DNA of 64,000 nt from Bromus sterilis (lineage: Eukaryota > Streptophyta > Magnoliopsida > Poales > Poaceae). Location of the stretch: contig OX465600.1 in assembly GCA_950022295.1 (NCBI GenBank), forward strand, positions 230,289,782-230,353,781, read 5' to 3'. Shown piece by piece: positions 22,101-32,086 of this stretch (positions within the stretch are counted from its first letter, which is position 1; every line of letters begins with the position of its first letter). Both the position numbers and the translations under genes were made by a program. The notes under the pieces were generated by a model. That model searched no databases, had not been told where the DNA came from, and worked only from the letters and a program-made list of their open reading frames with translations.

Positions 22101-22913
22101 GCATTAATCTTGTTTATTTCCGACCGAAGTTTAGCTTCATCTGATTCGTTGTTCTCCACAAATTTTTCCCAATGTGCTTGTACCTTCGCTAGTGCTCCAG
22201 TGAAAATTGGAGTCTTCCTATTATTAGCGACGTATTTGGACCATAGCTTTACCTTCCAAGATCGGAATAGTTCTCCCATCTTTTTAAGAGCAGCATGCTT
22301 GACTTTCAACACATCGTCTGGTGTCGCCCAATCTGGTAGGGTGAAATATGATAAGAGTTTAGCCCAAAGATACTCTTTTGCTCTATCGCTGATAAAACTC
22401 TCGTTTCCACCTTCCTTTGGCTGATGCCATTCTTGAGTGCTAATCGGGATTTTATCTCTAACAATTACTACGCATATAGCTATCCATTTCTTCACGTGAG
22501 CTTCCGGAGCATTCGGCTGGCCACTCAAACCGATCCCATCGATGTTGTACTTTACATCATCCCGCGGCAATTTGGCCGGGCCACGTTTTTCTTTGCTTGA
22601 AGAAGATTTGCTCGATCCGGGTTTCTAGAAGAAGAAATATTTGTTAACTATTAGTGATAAAATCAATTATTTGTAAATTTTATGATCACGAGAGGCCTTA
22701 TATATATATTTATATATATACCTCGGCAGACTTTGTTGTTAATTGAAGATCTTGTTCTTCTCCTTCGTCGAACATTCCCTCACCGGAATCGTTCAGATAT
22801 CGTGAGCCATCATCATCGATATCGGCGTCATCATGAGGACCGATATCGGCCTCGGCGATAATTTCGTACATATCATCTTCTTGCTCTCTGCCGCTATTGA
22901 ACACGTCGTCCAT
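19103..22913 (-). pseudogene. CACTA-1 second gene: Transposase_24 / proline-rich / C48 (Ulp1-like) peptidase protein, two nonsense mutations
   Basis: I could thread seven exons with GT-AG borders in one phase: 22722-22913, 20136-22624, 19875-20048, 19679-19789, 19504-19576, 19307-19402 and 19103-19228. They sum to exactly 1,087 codons. The start MDDVFNSGRE is followed by an acidic stretch, then a domain like the plant Ptta/En/Spm transposase family (Pfam Transposase_24; KVQAHWEKFVEN...DEAKLRSEIN). A coiled coil, a QPSPA-type proline-rich repeat and a C-terminal C48 peptidase fold follow. The peptidase His is in YHFILLVIE and the Cys in TEPCAYIV, but the usual catalytic Asp (DS) reads MNS. Two TGA codons (21260-21262, and in exon 5) sit where family members usually have Trp. 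Likely roles are terminal-repeat binding and deconjugation of a ubiquitin-like protein, by family analogy. Confidence 0.8.
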
Positions 22914-23128
22914 AGCATAACTAATATCGACGAGATGCAGAAAAAGATAAAACAATTTAGTATAAGAAAATATAGAAAATGACATCTCAAGTAATAAAGT
23001 TCACATGCAACAATAATATTAGAATAATAATCCAGCTTACATCTCGAATAATCCAGTTCACATATATGCAACACTAATATATATGTCAATCACTAGAGCT
23101 AGTACATATATATATAACATATCACTAG

Positions 23129-23529
23129 CTAAAACAGTAAACGACGTCGGCTCCGGCTGGCGGTGGAAACCCAAAGAGAAGGAACCATCACCCACTCGTA
23201 GCTAGGGTGAGATCCCTGAAGCACCTGCCATAAACTGTAGTACCCGACGTCCAACGCCGCCATGTAGCGACGGACGTGGTCGTCCTCCTCCCTGATACGT
23301 CGGCTTACAACCTCCTCGGGGGCCGCCTCCCTCCGCACCGACTGTGGCCCACGCGACCGCCACCAAAGAAGATCCGGGTCGACGACAAGACCCGGATTCC
23401 TCGCTAAGCGACGCACCCCGAAAACCACCTCCCAGTGCCATCCCGGCGGAGCCCAGTCCAAGACATTGTGCATCCCATCAAGAACTCCCGGAGCGCGACG
23501 GTAATGAGGATGCGGGCCCGGCGTTCTCA
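23129..23529 (-). other. GC-rich exon-like ORF of unknown function in CACTA-1
   Basis: A 133-codon minus-strand frame beginning just after a possible TTTCATTAG splice acceptor; the first codon is GTG, so this is more likely an exon than a whole gene. It contains RREAAPEEVVSRRIREEDDH and YEWVMVPSLWVS and ends at a stop. It lies between the candidate promoter at 24279-24465 and the ATG of the second gene, so it may be an alternative 5' exon. I do not recognise the family. The flanks are sharply AT-rich while this block is GC-rich, which supports a coding past. Confidence 0.4.
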
Positions 23530-23807
23530 CTAATGAAACTAATAAAATTACAACTAAAAATATCTTAATATTTGCATGTTAATAGCTATTGATCTATAGC
23601 TCAAATTGTAGAACATCTCATATATATATATGTACTAATACTTAGAACAATATATATATATATTAATAATATTTATAACAATATATATACTAACAAAATT
23701 TCATTCATGCACCGTTCAAAGCCACATACTAAAATAATATTTTTTTAAATACATTTTTGGCGCCTAGCATATATATACTTGACTACAAGGCTTACAACAA
23801 AAAATTT

Positions 23808-23995
23808 CATCTAGCAAAAATGTTCATCTAGCAAAATGTTCATCTAGCAAAATGTTTATCTAACAACATGTTCATCTAGAAAAATGTTCATCTAGCAAAA
23901 TTGTTCATCTAGAAAAATTGTTCATCTAGCAACATTTTCATCTAGCAAAATGTTCATCTAGCAAAGTCCATCTAGCAAAAATGTCCATCTAGCAT
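23808..23995. repeat. Array of tcatctagcaaaatgt units
   Basis: About twelve imperfect 15-19 bp units of the form tcatctagcaaaatgt follow one another. Variants carry aacat, aaaat or ccat. The array ends abruptly at the GC-rich block at 23996. Non-coding. Confidence 0.85.
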
Positions 23996-24240
23996 CGTCG
24001 TCGGGATCCTCGACGGGGTACTACGACGGCGGAGCTCGCCGTGGACACATGCATGTGGTCGGACAGGGGGGAAGAGGAGAGCTCACCAGCGGCGGCGCCG
24101 GCGGAGACGAAGGCGAGGAACGGCGGAGACGGCGAGGGCGACGACGGCGACGACGACGATGACGGCGACGACGACGGCGAGGGCGACGGCGAGGGCGACG
24201 GCGACGACGACGGCGAGGGCGACGGCCTGGCGGCGTGGAG
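23996..24240 (-). other. GC-rich low-complexity block (cgacggcgaggg repeats), probable first exon or leader
   Basis: Trinucleotide-like repeats of gac, gag and ggc give low-complexity frames on both strands: Ser-Pro repeats on minus, Asp/Gly/Glu repeats on plus. Neither is convincing as a protein. The block lies directly downstream, in minus orientation, of the TATA box at 24279-24286, so I read it as the transcript start region of the second CACTA-1 gene. Confidence 0.4.
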
Positions 24241-24278
24241 ACGATCTGAAGCGGTGGGGAAAACTGCGCTAAGTGTCG

Positions 24279-24465
24279 ATATATATAACAGGGCACCTTT
24301 AGCACCGGTTTCACCCACAAACCGGTGCTAAAGGTCCTTTAGCACCGGTTTCTCCCACCAACCAGTGCTAAAGGTCTCCAATTACATCCCGTTTTCGGGC
24401 GAAAATATAAGCGGGAAGGGGAGGGACCTTTAGCACCAGTTCTTATCATAAACCGGTTCTAAAGG
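24279..24465 (-). promoter_or_regulatory. Internal CACTA-1 promoter: three ACCGGT palindromes plus TATA box
   Basis: Three palindromic units of the subterminal type lie at 24296-24334, 24336-24374 and 24427-24465, each cctttagcaccggtt...aaccggtgctaaagg with a short loop. On the minus strand they are followed within about ten bases by TTATATAT (24286-24279). This copies the arrangement at the right end of the element upstream of the other genes, so it is probably the promoter and transposon-protein binding site of the second gene. Confidence 0.6.
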
Positions 24466-24506
24466 TTAGTTTTTCATATTTGGAGTTTTTTAATAATTCA
24501 TTTGAA

Positions 24507-25170
24507 GTCATTTGGCACAATATAAATCATTAAATGCATGAAAAATAGCAAATGTAGCCAGAAAGGGTTCAAATTTTAGTATGTGGCTTTGAATGGTGCA
24601 TATTGAATGCACAAAAAGTCTTGAGTTCAAAAAAGTTTAAAAAATGAAATGCTTTTGTAACAGATGAGTTTTCGTCTAAAACCATCACACTTCGAAAGAG
24701 ATGCTCCAATTTGTACACGAAGTGCATCCAGTTTTTGTCGTAACCCTCTCAACTTTTGCACACATGTTATATGGGTCTAATGATGATACCATGCCAAGTT
24801 TCAACCTTTTCTGAGTTCATTTGTTGATGCTTTCCATTTTCAGGGTCATTTGGCACAAAATAAATCATTAAATGCATGAAAAATAGCAAATGAAGTCAAA
24901 AAGGGTTCAAATTTTATTATGTGGCTTTTAATGGTGCATATTGAATGCGCAAAATGTCTTGAGTTCAAAAAAATTTAGAAAAATGAAATGCCTTTGTAAC
25001 AGATGAGTTTTCGTCTAAAACCCTCACACTTTGAAAAAGATGGTCCAGTTTGTACATGAAGTGCACCCAGTTTTTGTCGTAACCCTCTCAACTTTTGCAC
25101 ACATGTTATATGGGTCAAATGATGATACCATGCCAATTCACAACCTTTTCTAAGTTCATGGACCGAATAC
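24507..25170. repeat. Two-copy tandem duplication (338-bp period) in CACTA-1
   Basis: Copy one starts at gtcatttggcac (24507) and copy two at the same motif (24845). They share long runs such as aaatcattaaatgcatgaaa and gatgagttttcgtctaaaac, with scattered substitutions. No ORF supported. It lies between the 3' end of the transposase gene and the internal promoter. Confidence 0.85.
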
Positions 25171-25184
25171 AAATCATTCGGATT

Positions 25185-25246
25185 CCCTGCATACGTCCGA
25201 CGGTGCATTGCACTCATGAGCCGCCACCGTCGGGCTATATGCAGGG
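25185..25246. repeat. Inverted repeat (hairpin) beyond the transposase 3' end
   Basis: Arms 25185-25205 and 25225-25246 pair as ccctgcata...ccgacggtg with caccgtcgg...tatgcaggg, with a mismatch bulge in the middle and a loop of about 19 bases. It lies just 3' of the minus-strand transposase stop at 25298 and could be a transcript hairpin. Confidence 0.65.
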
Positions 25247-25297
25247 GAAACCATTTGGCGTTGAATCCGGATCACATTATAGAGTGGTACATATAAA

Positions 25298-28200
25298 CTA
25301 TTTCTTTGCGTGTTTCCCTTTCTTTTTGCACCGTAACCATGGACAATCTTCTTCATTTAACACGATGCTTGGGTCAGTCTTTACTGTGAAGGGAGGAATT
25401 TCATGAAACTTTTCATAATCTTCTGACTTGTCTGTCTTGTCCTCCACTCCCACAAGGTTTCTTTTCCCTGAAAGAACTATGTGGCGCTTTGGCTCACCGT
25501 ATGATGTATTCGCTTCCTTATCCTTCCTTTTTCTCGTTTTGCTAGACGTGTCCTTCACATAGAAAACCTGAGCCACATCATTGGCTAGGACGAATGGTTC
25601 CTCTTTGTACCCAAGATTGTTGACATCCACTGTTGTCATTCCGTACTGCGGGTCTACCTTTACCCCTGTCAGATTGAACCATTTTCACCGAAACAAAGGG
25701 ATCTTAAAATCAGGTCCATAGTCAAGTTCCCATATCTCCTCTATGTAACCATAATATGTGACCTTTTGCTTATTGTTGATTGCATCATCAAAGCGGACAC
25801 CACTGTTTTGGTTGGTGCCCTTTTCATCTTGGGCGATCGTGTAAAATGTATTCCCATTTATCTCGTACCCTTTGAAAGTCATTATAGTCAAAGATGGTGT
25901 GCCGGACAACAAGTACAACTCCTCTTCAACAGTGTCGTTACCCGTGAGATGGTCTTCCAACCAACCGCTGAAAGTCCTATTGTTTTCCTTCTTAATCCAG
26001 ACTTCAGACTGCTCCGGGTTTTTTAAGCGTAGAATATTCTCGTGTTGATCAATATACAGGGCCACCAAGGCAGAATTATGTAGAAAAATATTGTGTGCTT
26101 TCTTGCAAGATTCTGTGTCCCTACATATTATTGGGCGCGATGCTAGCGTGACTTTTCCACCCATTCTCCCCTCATGCCGCGATTCAGGAAGACCAATCGG
26201 CTTAAGGTCAGGAATAAAGTCAACACAAAACTCAATGACCTCCTCTGTTTGATGGCCAATGGAGATGCTTCCTTCTGGCCAAGCACGGTTACGAACATAT
26301 TTCTTTAAGACTCCCATGAACCTCTCAAAGGGTAACATATTGTGTAGAAATACAGGACCTAGAATTTCAATCTCGTCGACTAGGTGAACCAGCACGTGCG
26401 TCATAATATTGAAGAAAGATGGTGGGAACACCAACTCAAAACTGACAAGACATTGGACCAAATCATTTTGTAACCTTGGTAGACTTTCTGGATTGATTAC
26501 CTTCTGAGAAATTGCATTGAGGAATGCACATAGCTTCACAATGGCTAATCGAACATTTTCTGGTAGAATCCCCCTCAATGCAACCGGGAGCAGTTGCGTC
26601 ATAATCACGTGGAAGTCATGAGACTTTAGGTTCTGAAACTTTTTCTCTGTCATATTTATTATTCCCTTTATGTTCGACGAGAATCCAGACGGGACCTTGA
26701 TACTGAGTAGGCATTCAAAGAAGATTTCCTTCTCTGCTTTGGTAAGAGCGTAGCTGGCTTCACCTTCGTACTGCTTTGGGGGCATGCCTTCTTTTTCGTT
26801 CATATGTTTCTTGTCGTCTCTTGCCTCCGGTGTATCTTTTGTTTTCCCATACACACCCAAGAAGCCTAGCAGGTTCACGCAAAGATTCTTCGTCACGTGC
26901 ATCACGTCGATTGCAGAGCGGACATCTAGGTGTTTCCAATAAGGTAGGTCCCAAAATATAGATTTCTTCTTCCACATGGGTGCGTGTCCATCAGCGTCAT
27001 GCAGAACAGATTTTCCACCAGGACCCTTTCCAAAGACTACTTGCTCTGGTAAATCCTTGACCATATCAACTATATCATCACCAGTACGGCGGACAGGCTT
27101 CTTCCGGTGATCTGCCTCGCCTTTGAAATGCTTTCCTTTCATTCTTAAGGGATGATTGGTCGGAAGAAACCGACGATGTCCCAGGTACACATTCTTATTG
27201 CAGGGGCAAATATATACTTTCAGTCTCATCTAAACAGTGTGTGCATGCCTTGTATCCCTTGTTTGTCTGTCCTGAAAGGTTACTAAGAGCAGGCCAATCA
27301 TTGATGGTTACAAACAACAATGCTCGTAGATCAAATTCCTCCTGTTTGTTCTCATCCCACACTTGTACACCTGGTTTAGCCCACAACAGTAAAAGTTCTT
27401 CAACTAATGGCATTAGGTACACATCAATGTCATTGCCGGGTTGCTTAGGGCCTTAAATTAGCACTGGCATCATAATGAACTTCCGCTTCATGCACTTCCA
27501 AGGAGGAAGGTTGTAGATACATAGAGTCACGGGCCATGTGCTATGATTGCTGCTCTGCTCCCCAAAAGGATTAATGCCATCTGCACTTAAACCAAACCAT
27601 ATGTTCCTGGGGTCCTTTGTAAACTTGCCATTTTCCTTTTCTTCCATTCTCTCGATTTTTCTCCATTGTGACCAATCAGCGGAGTGTCTCAAATTCTCGT
27701 CTTTCGTACGGTCTTCGTTGTGCCATCGCAACAACTTGGCATGCCCTTTGTTTCTGAACAGTCGTTTCAACCGTGGTATTATAGGAGCATACCACATCAC
27801 CTTGGCAGCAACCCTCTTCCAGGGGCGCTCGCCCTCAACATCACTAGGGTCATCTCGTCTGATCTTATAGCGCAATGCACCGCATACCGGGCATTCATTC
27901 AAGTTCTCGTACTCACCATGGTAGAGGATGCAGTCATTAGGGCATGCATGTATCTTCTGTACCTCTAGTCCTAGAGGGCAGACAAGCTTCTTTGCTTCGT
28001 AAGTGTTGTCAGGCAATTCGTTGTCCTTTGGAAGCCTCTTCTTAAATATTTTCAGTACCTTCCCAAATCCCTTGTCAGGTATACCATACTCTGCCTTCCA
28101 TTGCAACAATTCATGTGCGGCACCGAGCTTTGTGTTTCCCTCTTCGCAATTTGGGTACAATCATTTTTTGTGATCCTCTAACATGCGATTGAACTTCAAC

Positions 28201-28640
28201 TTCTCCCTTTCTCTTTCGCATCCTCTCTGTGCATCAACAATGACACGGCGAAGCTCATCATCGGGCTCATGTGATGCCTTTTCTTGACCTTCCTGTTCTT
28301 TCTCTTGTTCTTCATTCTATTCCCTCATTGTACCACCGTATTCAGGCAGCTGGAACCCAGGATACCTATCATCATCCTCATCTTCTTCATTCTCTTCCAT
28401 CAGAACCCCTCTTTCTCCGTGCTTGGTCCAGCAGTTATAGCCGGACATGAAACCATGCTTAAAAAGATGGAGGTGAATATCTTTTGAGTCAGAGTAGCTC
28501 TTATTATTCTTGCAGACACCACATGGACAACACATAAAACCATCCCGCTTGTTAGCCTCAGCCACTTGCAGAAAACTATGCAAGCCATTAATGAACTCGC
28601 CAGAGTGTCGGTCTTCATCGTACATCCATTGCCGACTCAT
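25298..28640 (-). pseudogene. CACTA-1 TNP2-like transposase (TnpD type), four nonsense codons and one frameshift
   Basis: One long exon of about 1,110 codons starting MSRQWMYDEDRHSGEFINGL. In order it shows a transposase-associated Cys-rich domain (CCPCGVC, HLFKHGFMSGY), Transposase_21 (about 28090-27100; CPLGLEVQKIHACPNDCILY, GLSADGINPF, IYNLPPWKCMKRKFI), DUF4218 (around 26650-26250; LHNMLPFERFMGVLKKYVRN) and DUF4216 (around 25980-25690; YYGYIEEIWELDYG). It would bind and cut the element ends. Breaks: TAG at 28317-28319, TGA at 28161-28163 (from Trp), TAA at 27453-27455 (from Gln), TGA at 25685-25687, and a 1-nt frameshift near 27205-27215. Apart from these the frame is well preserved, so inactivation is fairly recent. 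Confidence 0.9.
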
Positions 28641-28691
28641 CTTCATAATGGCACAACATCGAAAATATAAAATTAATACAAGTAATTCATA

Positions 28692-28785
28692 TACATAAAA
28701 TTGATCATACATGCATAAAGGTTGTTCATACATAAAGTTGATCATACATAAAGTTGATCATACATAAAGTTCATACACATACTTA
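28692..28785. repeat. Short tandem repeat of cataaagttgatcata units
   Basis: Four to five imperfect units of about 21 bp upstream of the CACTA-1 transposase start. Non-coding, possibly in the leader. Confidence 0.8.
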
Positions 28786-28811
28786 TTATCATAAAAACAA
28801 CATAAAACTAT

Positions 28812-29267
28812 CTACCTAAAGCATTTAAATGCAATAATAAATGCGATCAATATCATAACAAAGGTACCAATTACTCCAACATCATAATGATACCAAGCCT
28901 CTTTAGTAAGGGCATATTTTCTAATTTTCCTAATCTTCATGCGCATTACATCCATCTTGTTCTTGTTATCGCCGACGACATCGGTAACATACAACTCCAA
29001 TATCATCTTCTCTTCTTCAACTTTTTTCAATTTTTCTTTCAAATACTCGTTTTCTTTTTCAACTAAAATTTAACCGCTCAACTAGAGGGTCAGTTTCAAT
29101 CTCCGGTTCGCATACCTCCTAGATAAAAATATCTATGTCAACTTAATTGGTCATCATTGTCAAACACGAAAAATGGAACAAATTAATAGTTATAATGGAT
29201 AATATATATATACCACATCCGAATCATAGACAGGACGAGGGCCGACATGCGCGGATACCATAACCAT
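28812..29267 (-). pseudogene. CACTA-1 small third gene: coiled-coil protein with C-terminal membrane anchor, one frameshift
   Basis: Two exons fit in phase: 29214-29267 (MVMVSAHVGPRPVYDSDV) and 28812-29118, with donor GTATAT and acceptor TTTTTATCTAG. The predicted protein is about 119 residues. It has a short N-terminus, an acidic linker ending PLVERL, a Lys/Glu-rich coiled coil (KEKLKKVEEEKMILEL), a basic stretch (MRMKIRKIRKYA) and a C-terminal hydrophobic segment VGVIGTFVMILIAFIIAF followed by KCFR and the stop. This is the layout of a tail-anchored membrane protein. A 1-nt loss near 29060 breaks the frame. It is co-oriented with, and upstream of, the transposase. I do not know a function; I recall similar small ORFs in Triticeae repeats but cannot verify that here. 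Confidence 0.6.
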
Positions 29268-29770
29268 CGCACTATGTATAACAAAGAATCATATAAGTAA
29301 GAAAATTAGACAAGTATCTATCTATATCATACAAATAAAATTTCTTATATAAAGAAAATAAGAAACACATATATAGAGGCTCACCAAGGTGGTGCCTGTG
29401 AAAAGGGACGATGGGGGCGATCGACGGTGGTAACTATACGTCCGTGTGCGGGAACGCACTAAGCAATCACTAAAAATATGCATACTAATTAACTTGAGCT
29501 CAAAGTGCATATAAATCAAATAAACTCCACATATCACTATATAGCTAGCTCCCAAACTAAAGTCCACAAATCTACACATATAGAGAATAGCACAAGCTAA
29601 TCTAGCAAAACTGAGAGAGGAAAAAGCTGCTAACCTTTGTGAACAGTTGGATGTAGAAGGTTTTCTTCAAATCTTCACAAATCTTGCCAAAATGAGGATG
29701 AACTCGAGCAAAGAGAGAAGTGAGCTTCAAAAACAGAGAATGAGCTTGGCCGGCTCATGTTGAAGAAAAA
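29268..29770. other. CACTA-1 upstream region, no gene seen
   Basis: AT-rich sequence between the small third gene and the right subterminal array; presumably promoter and 5' leader. Minus-strand short frames here have no recognisable features. Confidence 0.4.
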
Positions 29771-30100
29771 GGAGTATATATAGCTATATCTTTAGCACCG
29801 GTTGGTAGAACCAGCCGGTTCTAAAGGTGGGACACTAGAACCGGATGGTAGCACCAACCGGTGCTAAAGGTTCTAGCGCCCCCCCCAGCCCAACGACAAT
29901 CTGCCGCCACACCTTTAGCACCGGTTTGTACTACAAACCGGTTCAACAGGTGTGGTGGAAGGTTAACGTTGGCCTCGGGCCCATCACACGAACCGGTTCG
30001 AAAGCCCGACCTCACGAACAGGTGCAATTCGGCCAGTATAACCGGTTCGTGTTCGGGCCGTGGCCTTTTCTCATATCCAAAGGCCTGTTTTGTACTAGTG
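29771..30100. repeat. CACTA-1 right subterminal array and terminal inverted repeat
   Basis: Palindromic units of ctttagcaccggtt / aaccggtgctaaag at about 29790-29870 and 29910-29950, further ccggttcg half-sites to 30050, and the terminal cctgttttgtactagtg. The terminal repeat differs from the left one at one base (GTA versus GTG). Confidence 0.8.
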
Positions 30101-30310
30101 AGACACCCCCAGAGCCACTTTATACGGTACAAGCCGTATGTCAAGCGTAGAACCAGTCTCGCGTAAGCGTACGAGTAAGGTCGGTCGGGGGCCGCTTCAT
30201 CAAACAATGCCACAGATATAACAAGTACACGTGAGAGGGTAACAATCGTAGAATCAATGCCCACATCCCCGATGTGTTCTAACCGTATATCAATACGAAG
30301 CATAGATCTA

Positions 30311-30323
30311 GCTCATGATACCA
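30311..30323 (-). other. Copia-A primer-binding site
   Basis: Minus strand tggtatcatgagc beside the 5' LTR, complementary to initiator tRNA-Met apart from one inserted base relative to tggtatcagagc in Copia-B. Confidence 0.85.
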
Positions 30324-30324
30324 C

Positions 30325-32081
30325 TGTTGGGTCTCGCAGCATAAAACAATAATTTTTCTAACTAACGTCGCCCTTAACCCAACATCTATTTAGCTATAAT
30401 GTTGTAACGGAAAGACTTGCGGAAACATATCTCGGGGTGTAGACCGTTGCGCGGGAAACATTCCCGCAAACATGGTTGATGAAGCCGTAAACCTTTCACA
30501 GCCCCCTGGCTTTGTTGGCACCCTGATGGGGTGATAGTGCCGCAAGTGCAGCACCTCGTAGTACTCGCACACGTACGGACTCGATGACGACCTCCGTTCT
30601 TCGATCCAGCGAAGGTGGCGGAAGTAGACCTCTCGGAACCGGAGTTTCGGCAGCACGACGGCGTCCGCGTAGCATAGAAGCCTCAATCCCAGCACAGGTT
30701 CCATAAAAGGGGACCCTGGCTTGAGAGAGACGAGAGAGGGGAGAAGACCGATGAAAACCGATCTCAATTCGGAGTAATATTGAATTCTCTGCGAATTTTT
30801 CTGTGTTAAAGAAGTACACCCCTGCCCATCTTTATATAGGCAGATGGAAGGAGTCAACCCCCCTTCCCTTGGCAATGTGGGACTAATCCCTTGCCAAGGG
30901 GGGAGGGTGCAGCTAGGAGGACGGGGGGAAGTGGGGCGCCACCCACATGGGCCCCAAGGCCCATGGCGCCCCCTTTTTTTCTTTTCGTTTTTCCTTTTTT
31001 TTCCTCCTTCCCCTAATGGGCTTCTTTCACAAATAAGGCCCATTGCACTTTTTAATCTGAAATAAATTATTATTAATTATTAATTCACTTAATTAATAAA
31101 TAATACATATTATTTGATCTCTCGATGATCCGGAACTCCTTCCAGCTCACTCCGAACGTCCTTCGGACCAACACGGAACTTTTCTGGTACGTCTTTCTCT
31201 CTTCTTCGGTAACTCTGATAGTTCCGAAAAGGTATCCGATATTCATCGAGCCCTTAAGTGTGTTACCCTACGGTCCGAGAACACTCCATTCATGAACGAG
31301 ACAAAGGCTACGGCCAATGATCAATAGCGGGACCTGGATGCCCATAATGACCCCTATGCATTCCGGAAGTAACCGATTGAACCGTACACGTTGTATACCA
31401 TTCCCTTTGTCATGCGATACTAGATTAGTCCAATATTCGATCAACTGCATCCAATGCATTAGTTCTATATTTTTACCGACAAATCTTATTCACTCGTTCC
31501 GTGATATTCATCCTTGTGACCTAGTCACACGCTGCGCAGCTTTATGGATGCAATCTCACCGAGTTGGCCATGAAGTATCTTTCCATTATATGGATTGACA
31601 AATCCCGCTCTTGAATCCACACTCCTCAACATATCCCATCGGATAGCCCAAGATACACCTTTATGGTCACCATGTTTCGGTGTGACGGTTAATGCACTCA
31701 AAGGATCCTCAGAAGATAGCAATTATGCGTGATCTCACGGTCAAAGGAACATGCTACTATGTTTTGTAATTACAACACTGAACTTTTACGATTTGATCAT
31801 GTTGCAATGCTTGCATTGGGTAATGTTCATCACGTCATTCATTCAATGAGGTGACCTTACCGTCAATTGACTTGATTGTCCATGATCGTGAAACCACAAT
31901 CATCAGTTGACGATAAACCAGTCATCATGAGAGGCTGACTAGGAACTTTGGTTGTTTATATACCACACCTGTATCATTGTTTCACTAATATAGTTCCAAC
32001 ACAGTATGAAACTGGTCATGAACTTATTTAGATATATTGGAATAATCATATATTATTTGACTCTAGAGCATATATCCAATA
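30325..32081 (-). repeat. Copia-A 5' LTR (1,757 bp)
   Basis: Plus-orientation ends TGTTGGG and CCAATA; the outer end lost its canonical CA by one substitution. About 18 differences occur in the first 240 bp against 4047 onward. The TATA box is at 30830-30838 (minus). Confidence 0.9.
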
Positions 32082-32086
32082 GGTGG

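Larger units (their letters stand above)
18543..30100 (-). mobile_element. CACTA-1, complete 11.6-kb CACTA (En/Spm) transposon, TSD aga
   Basis: Begins CACTAGTGCAAAACAGG and ends with the inverted form CCTGTTTTGTACTAGTG. The flanking triplets are ata (18540-18542) and aga (30101-30103). Comparison with the uninterrupted Copia leader shows aga is original, so the left TSD copy has one mutation. Subterminal arrays of CTTTAGCACCGGTT / AACCGGTGCTAAAG palindromes lie at both ends. Three genes are on the minus strand: a small coiled-coil membrane protein (28812-29267), the TNP2-like transposase (25298-28640) and a transposase_24 / C48 peptidase protein (19103-22913). Stops and frameshifts in all three make the copy non-autonomous now. 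Confidence 0.9.
4047..32081 (-). mobile_element. Copia-A, complete non-autonomous BARE/Angela-like element, minus strand, TSD ggtgg
   Basis: In plus orientation it starts TGTTGGG (4047) and ends CCAATA (32081); the last motif should be CCAACA, so the terminal CA carries a C-to-T change. The TSD ggtgg flanks it at 4042-4046 and 32082-32086. The LTRs are 4047-5796 (3' LTR) and 30325-32081 (5' LTR). The primer-binding site is 30311-30323, complementary to initiator tRNA-Met, and the polypurine tract is 5797-5807. The internal domain is split into 5797-6247, 14500-18542 and 30104-30324 by Copia-B and CACTA-1; summed it is about 4.7 kb, as in Copia-B. Only a short gag ORF and reverse-transcriptase debris are visible inside, so it is non-autonomous. 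Confidence 0.85.

Noticed and set aside
23808..23995. Possible CRISPR-like array (regular short repeats)
   Set aside because: Units are contiguous without unique spacers, and the context is a plant transposon.
24041..24331. Plus-strand Asp/Gly-rich ORF (96 codons)
   Set aside because: Low-complexity product of the gacggcgag repeat; the transcription signals point to the minus strand.
29821..30303. 160-codon minus-strand frame across the right end of CACTA-1
   Set aside because: Runs through terminal palindromes and the insertion junction into Copia-A, so it cannot be an ancestral gene.
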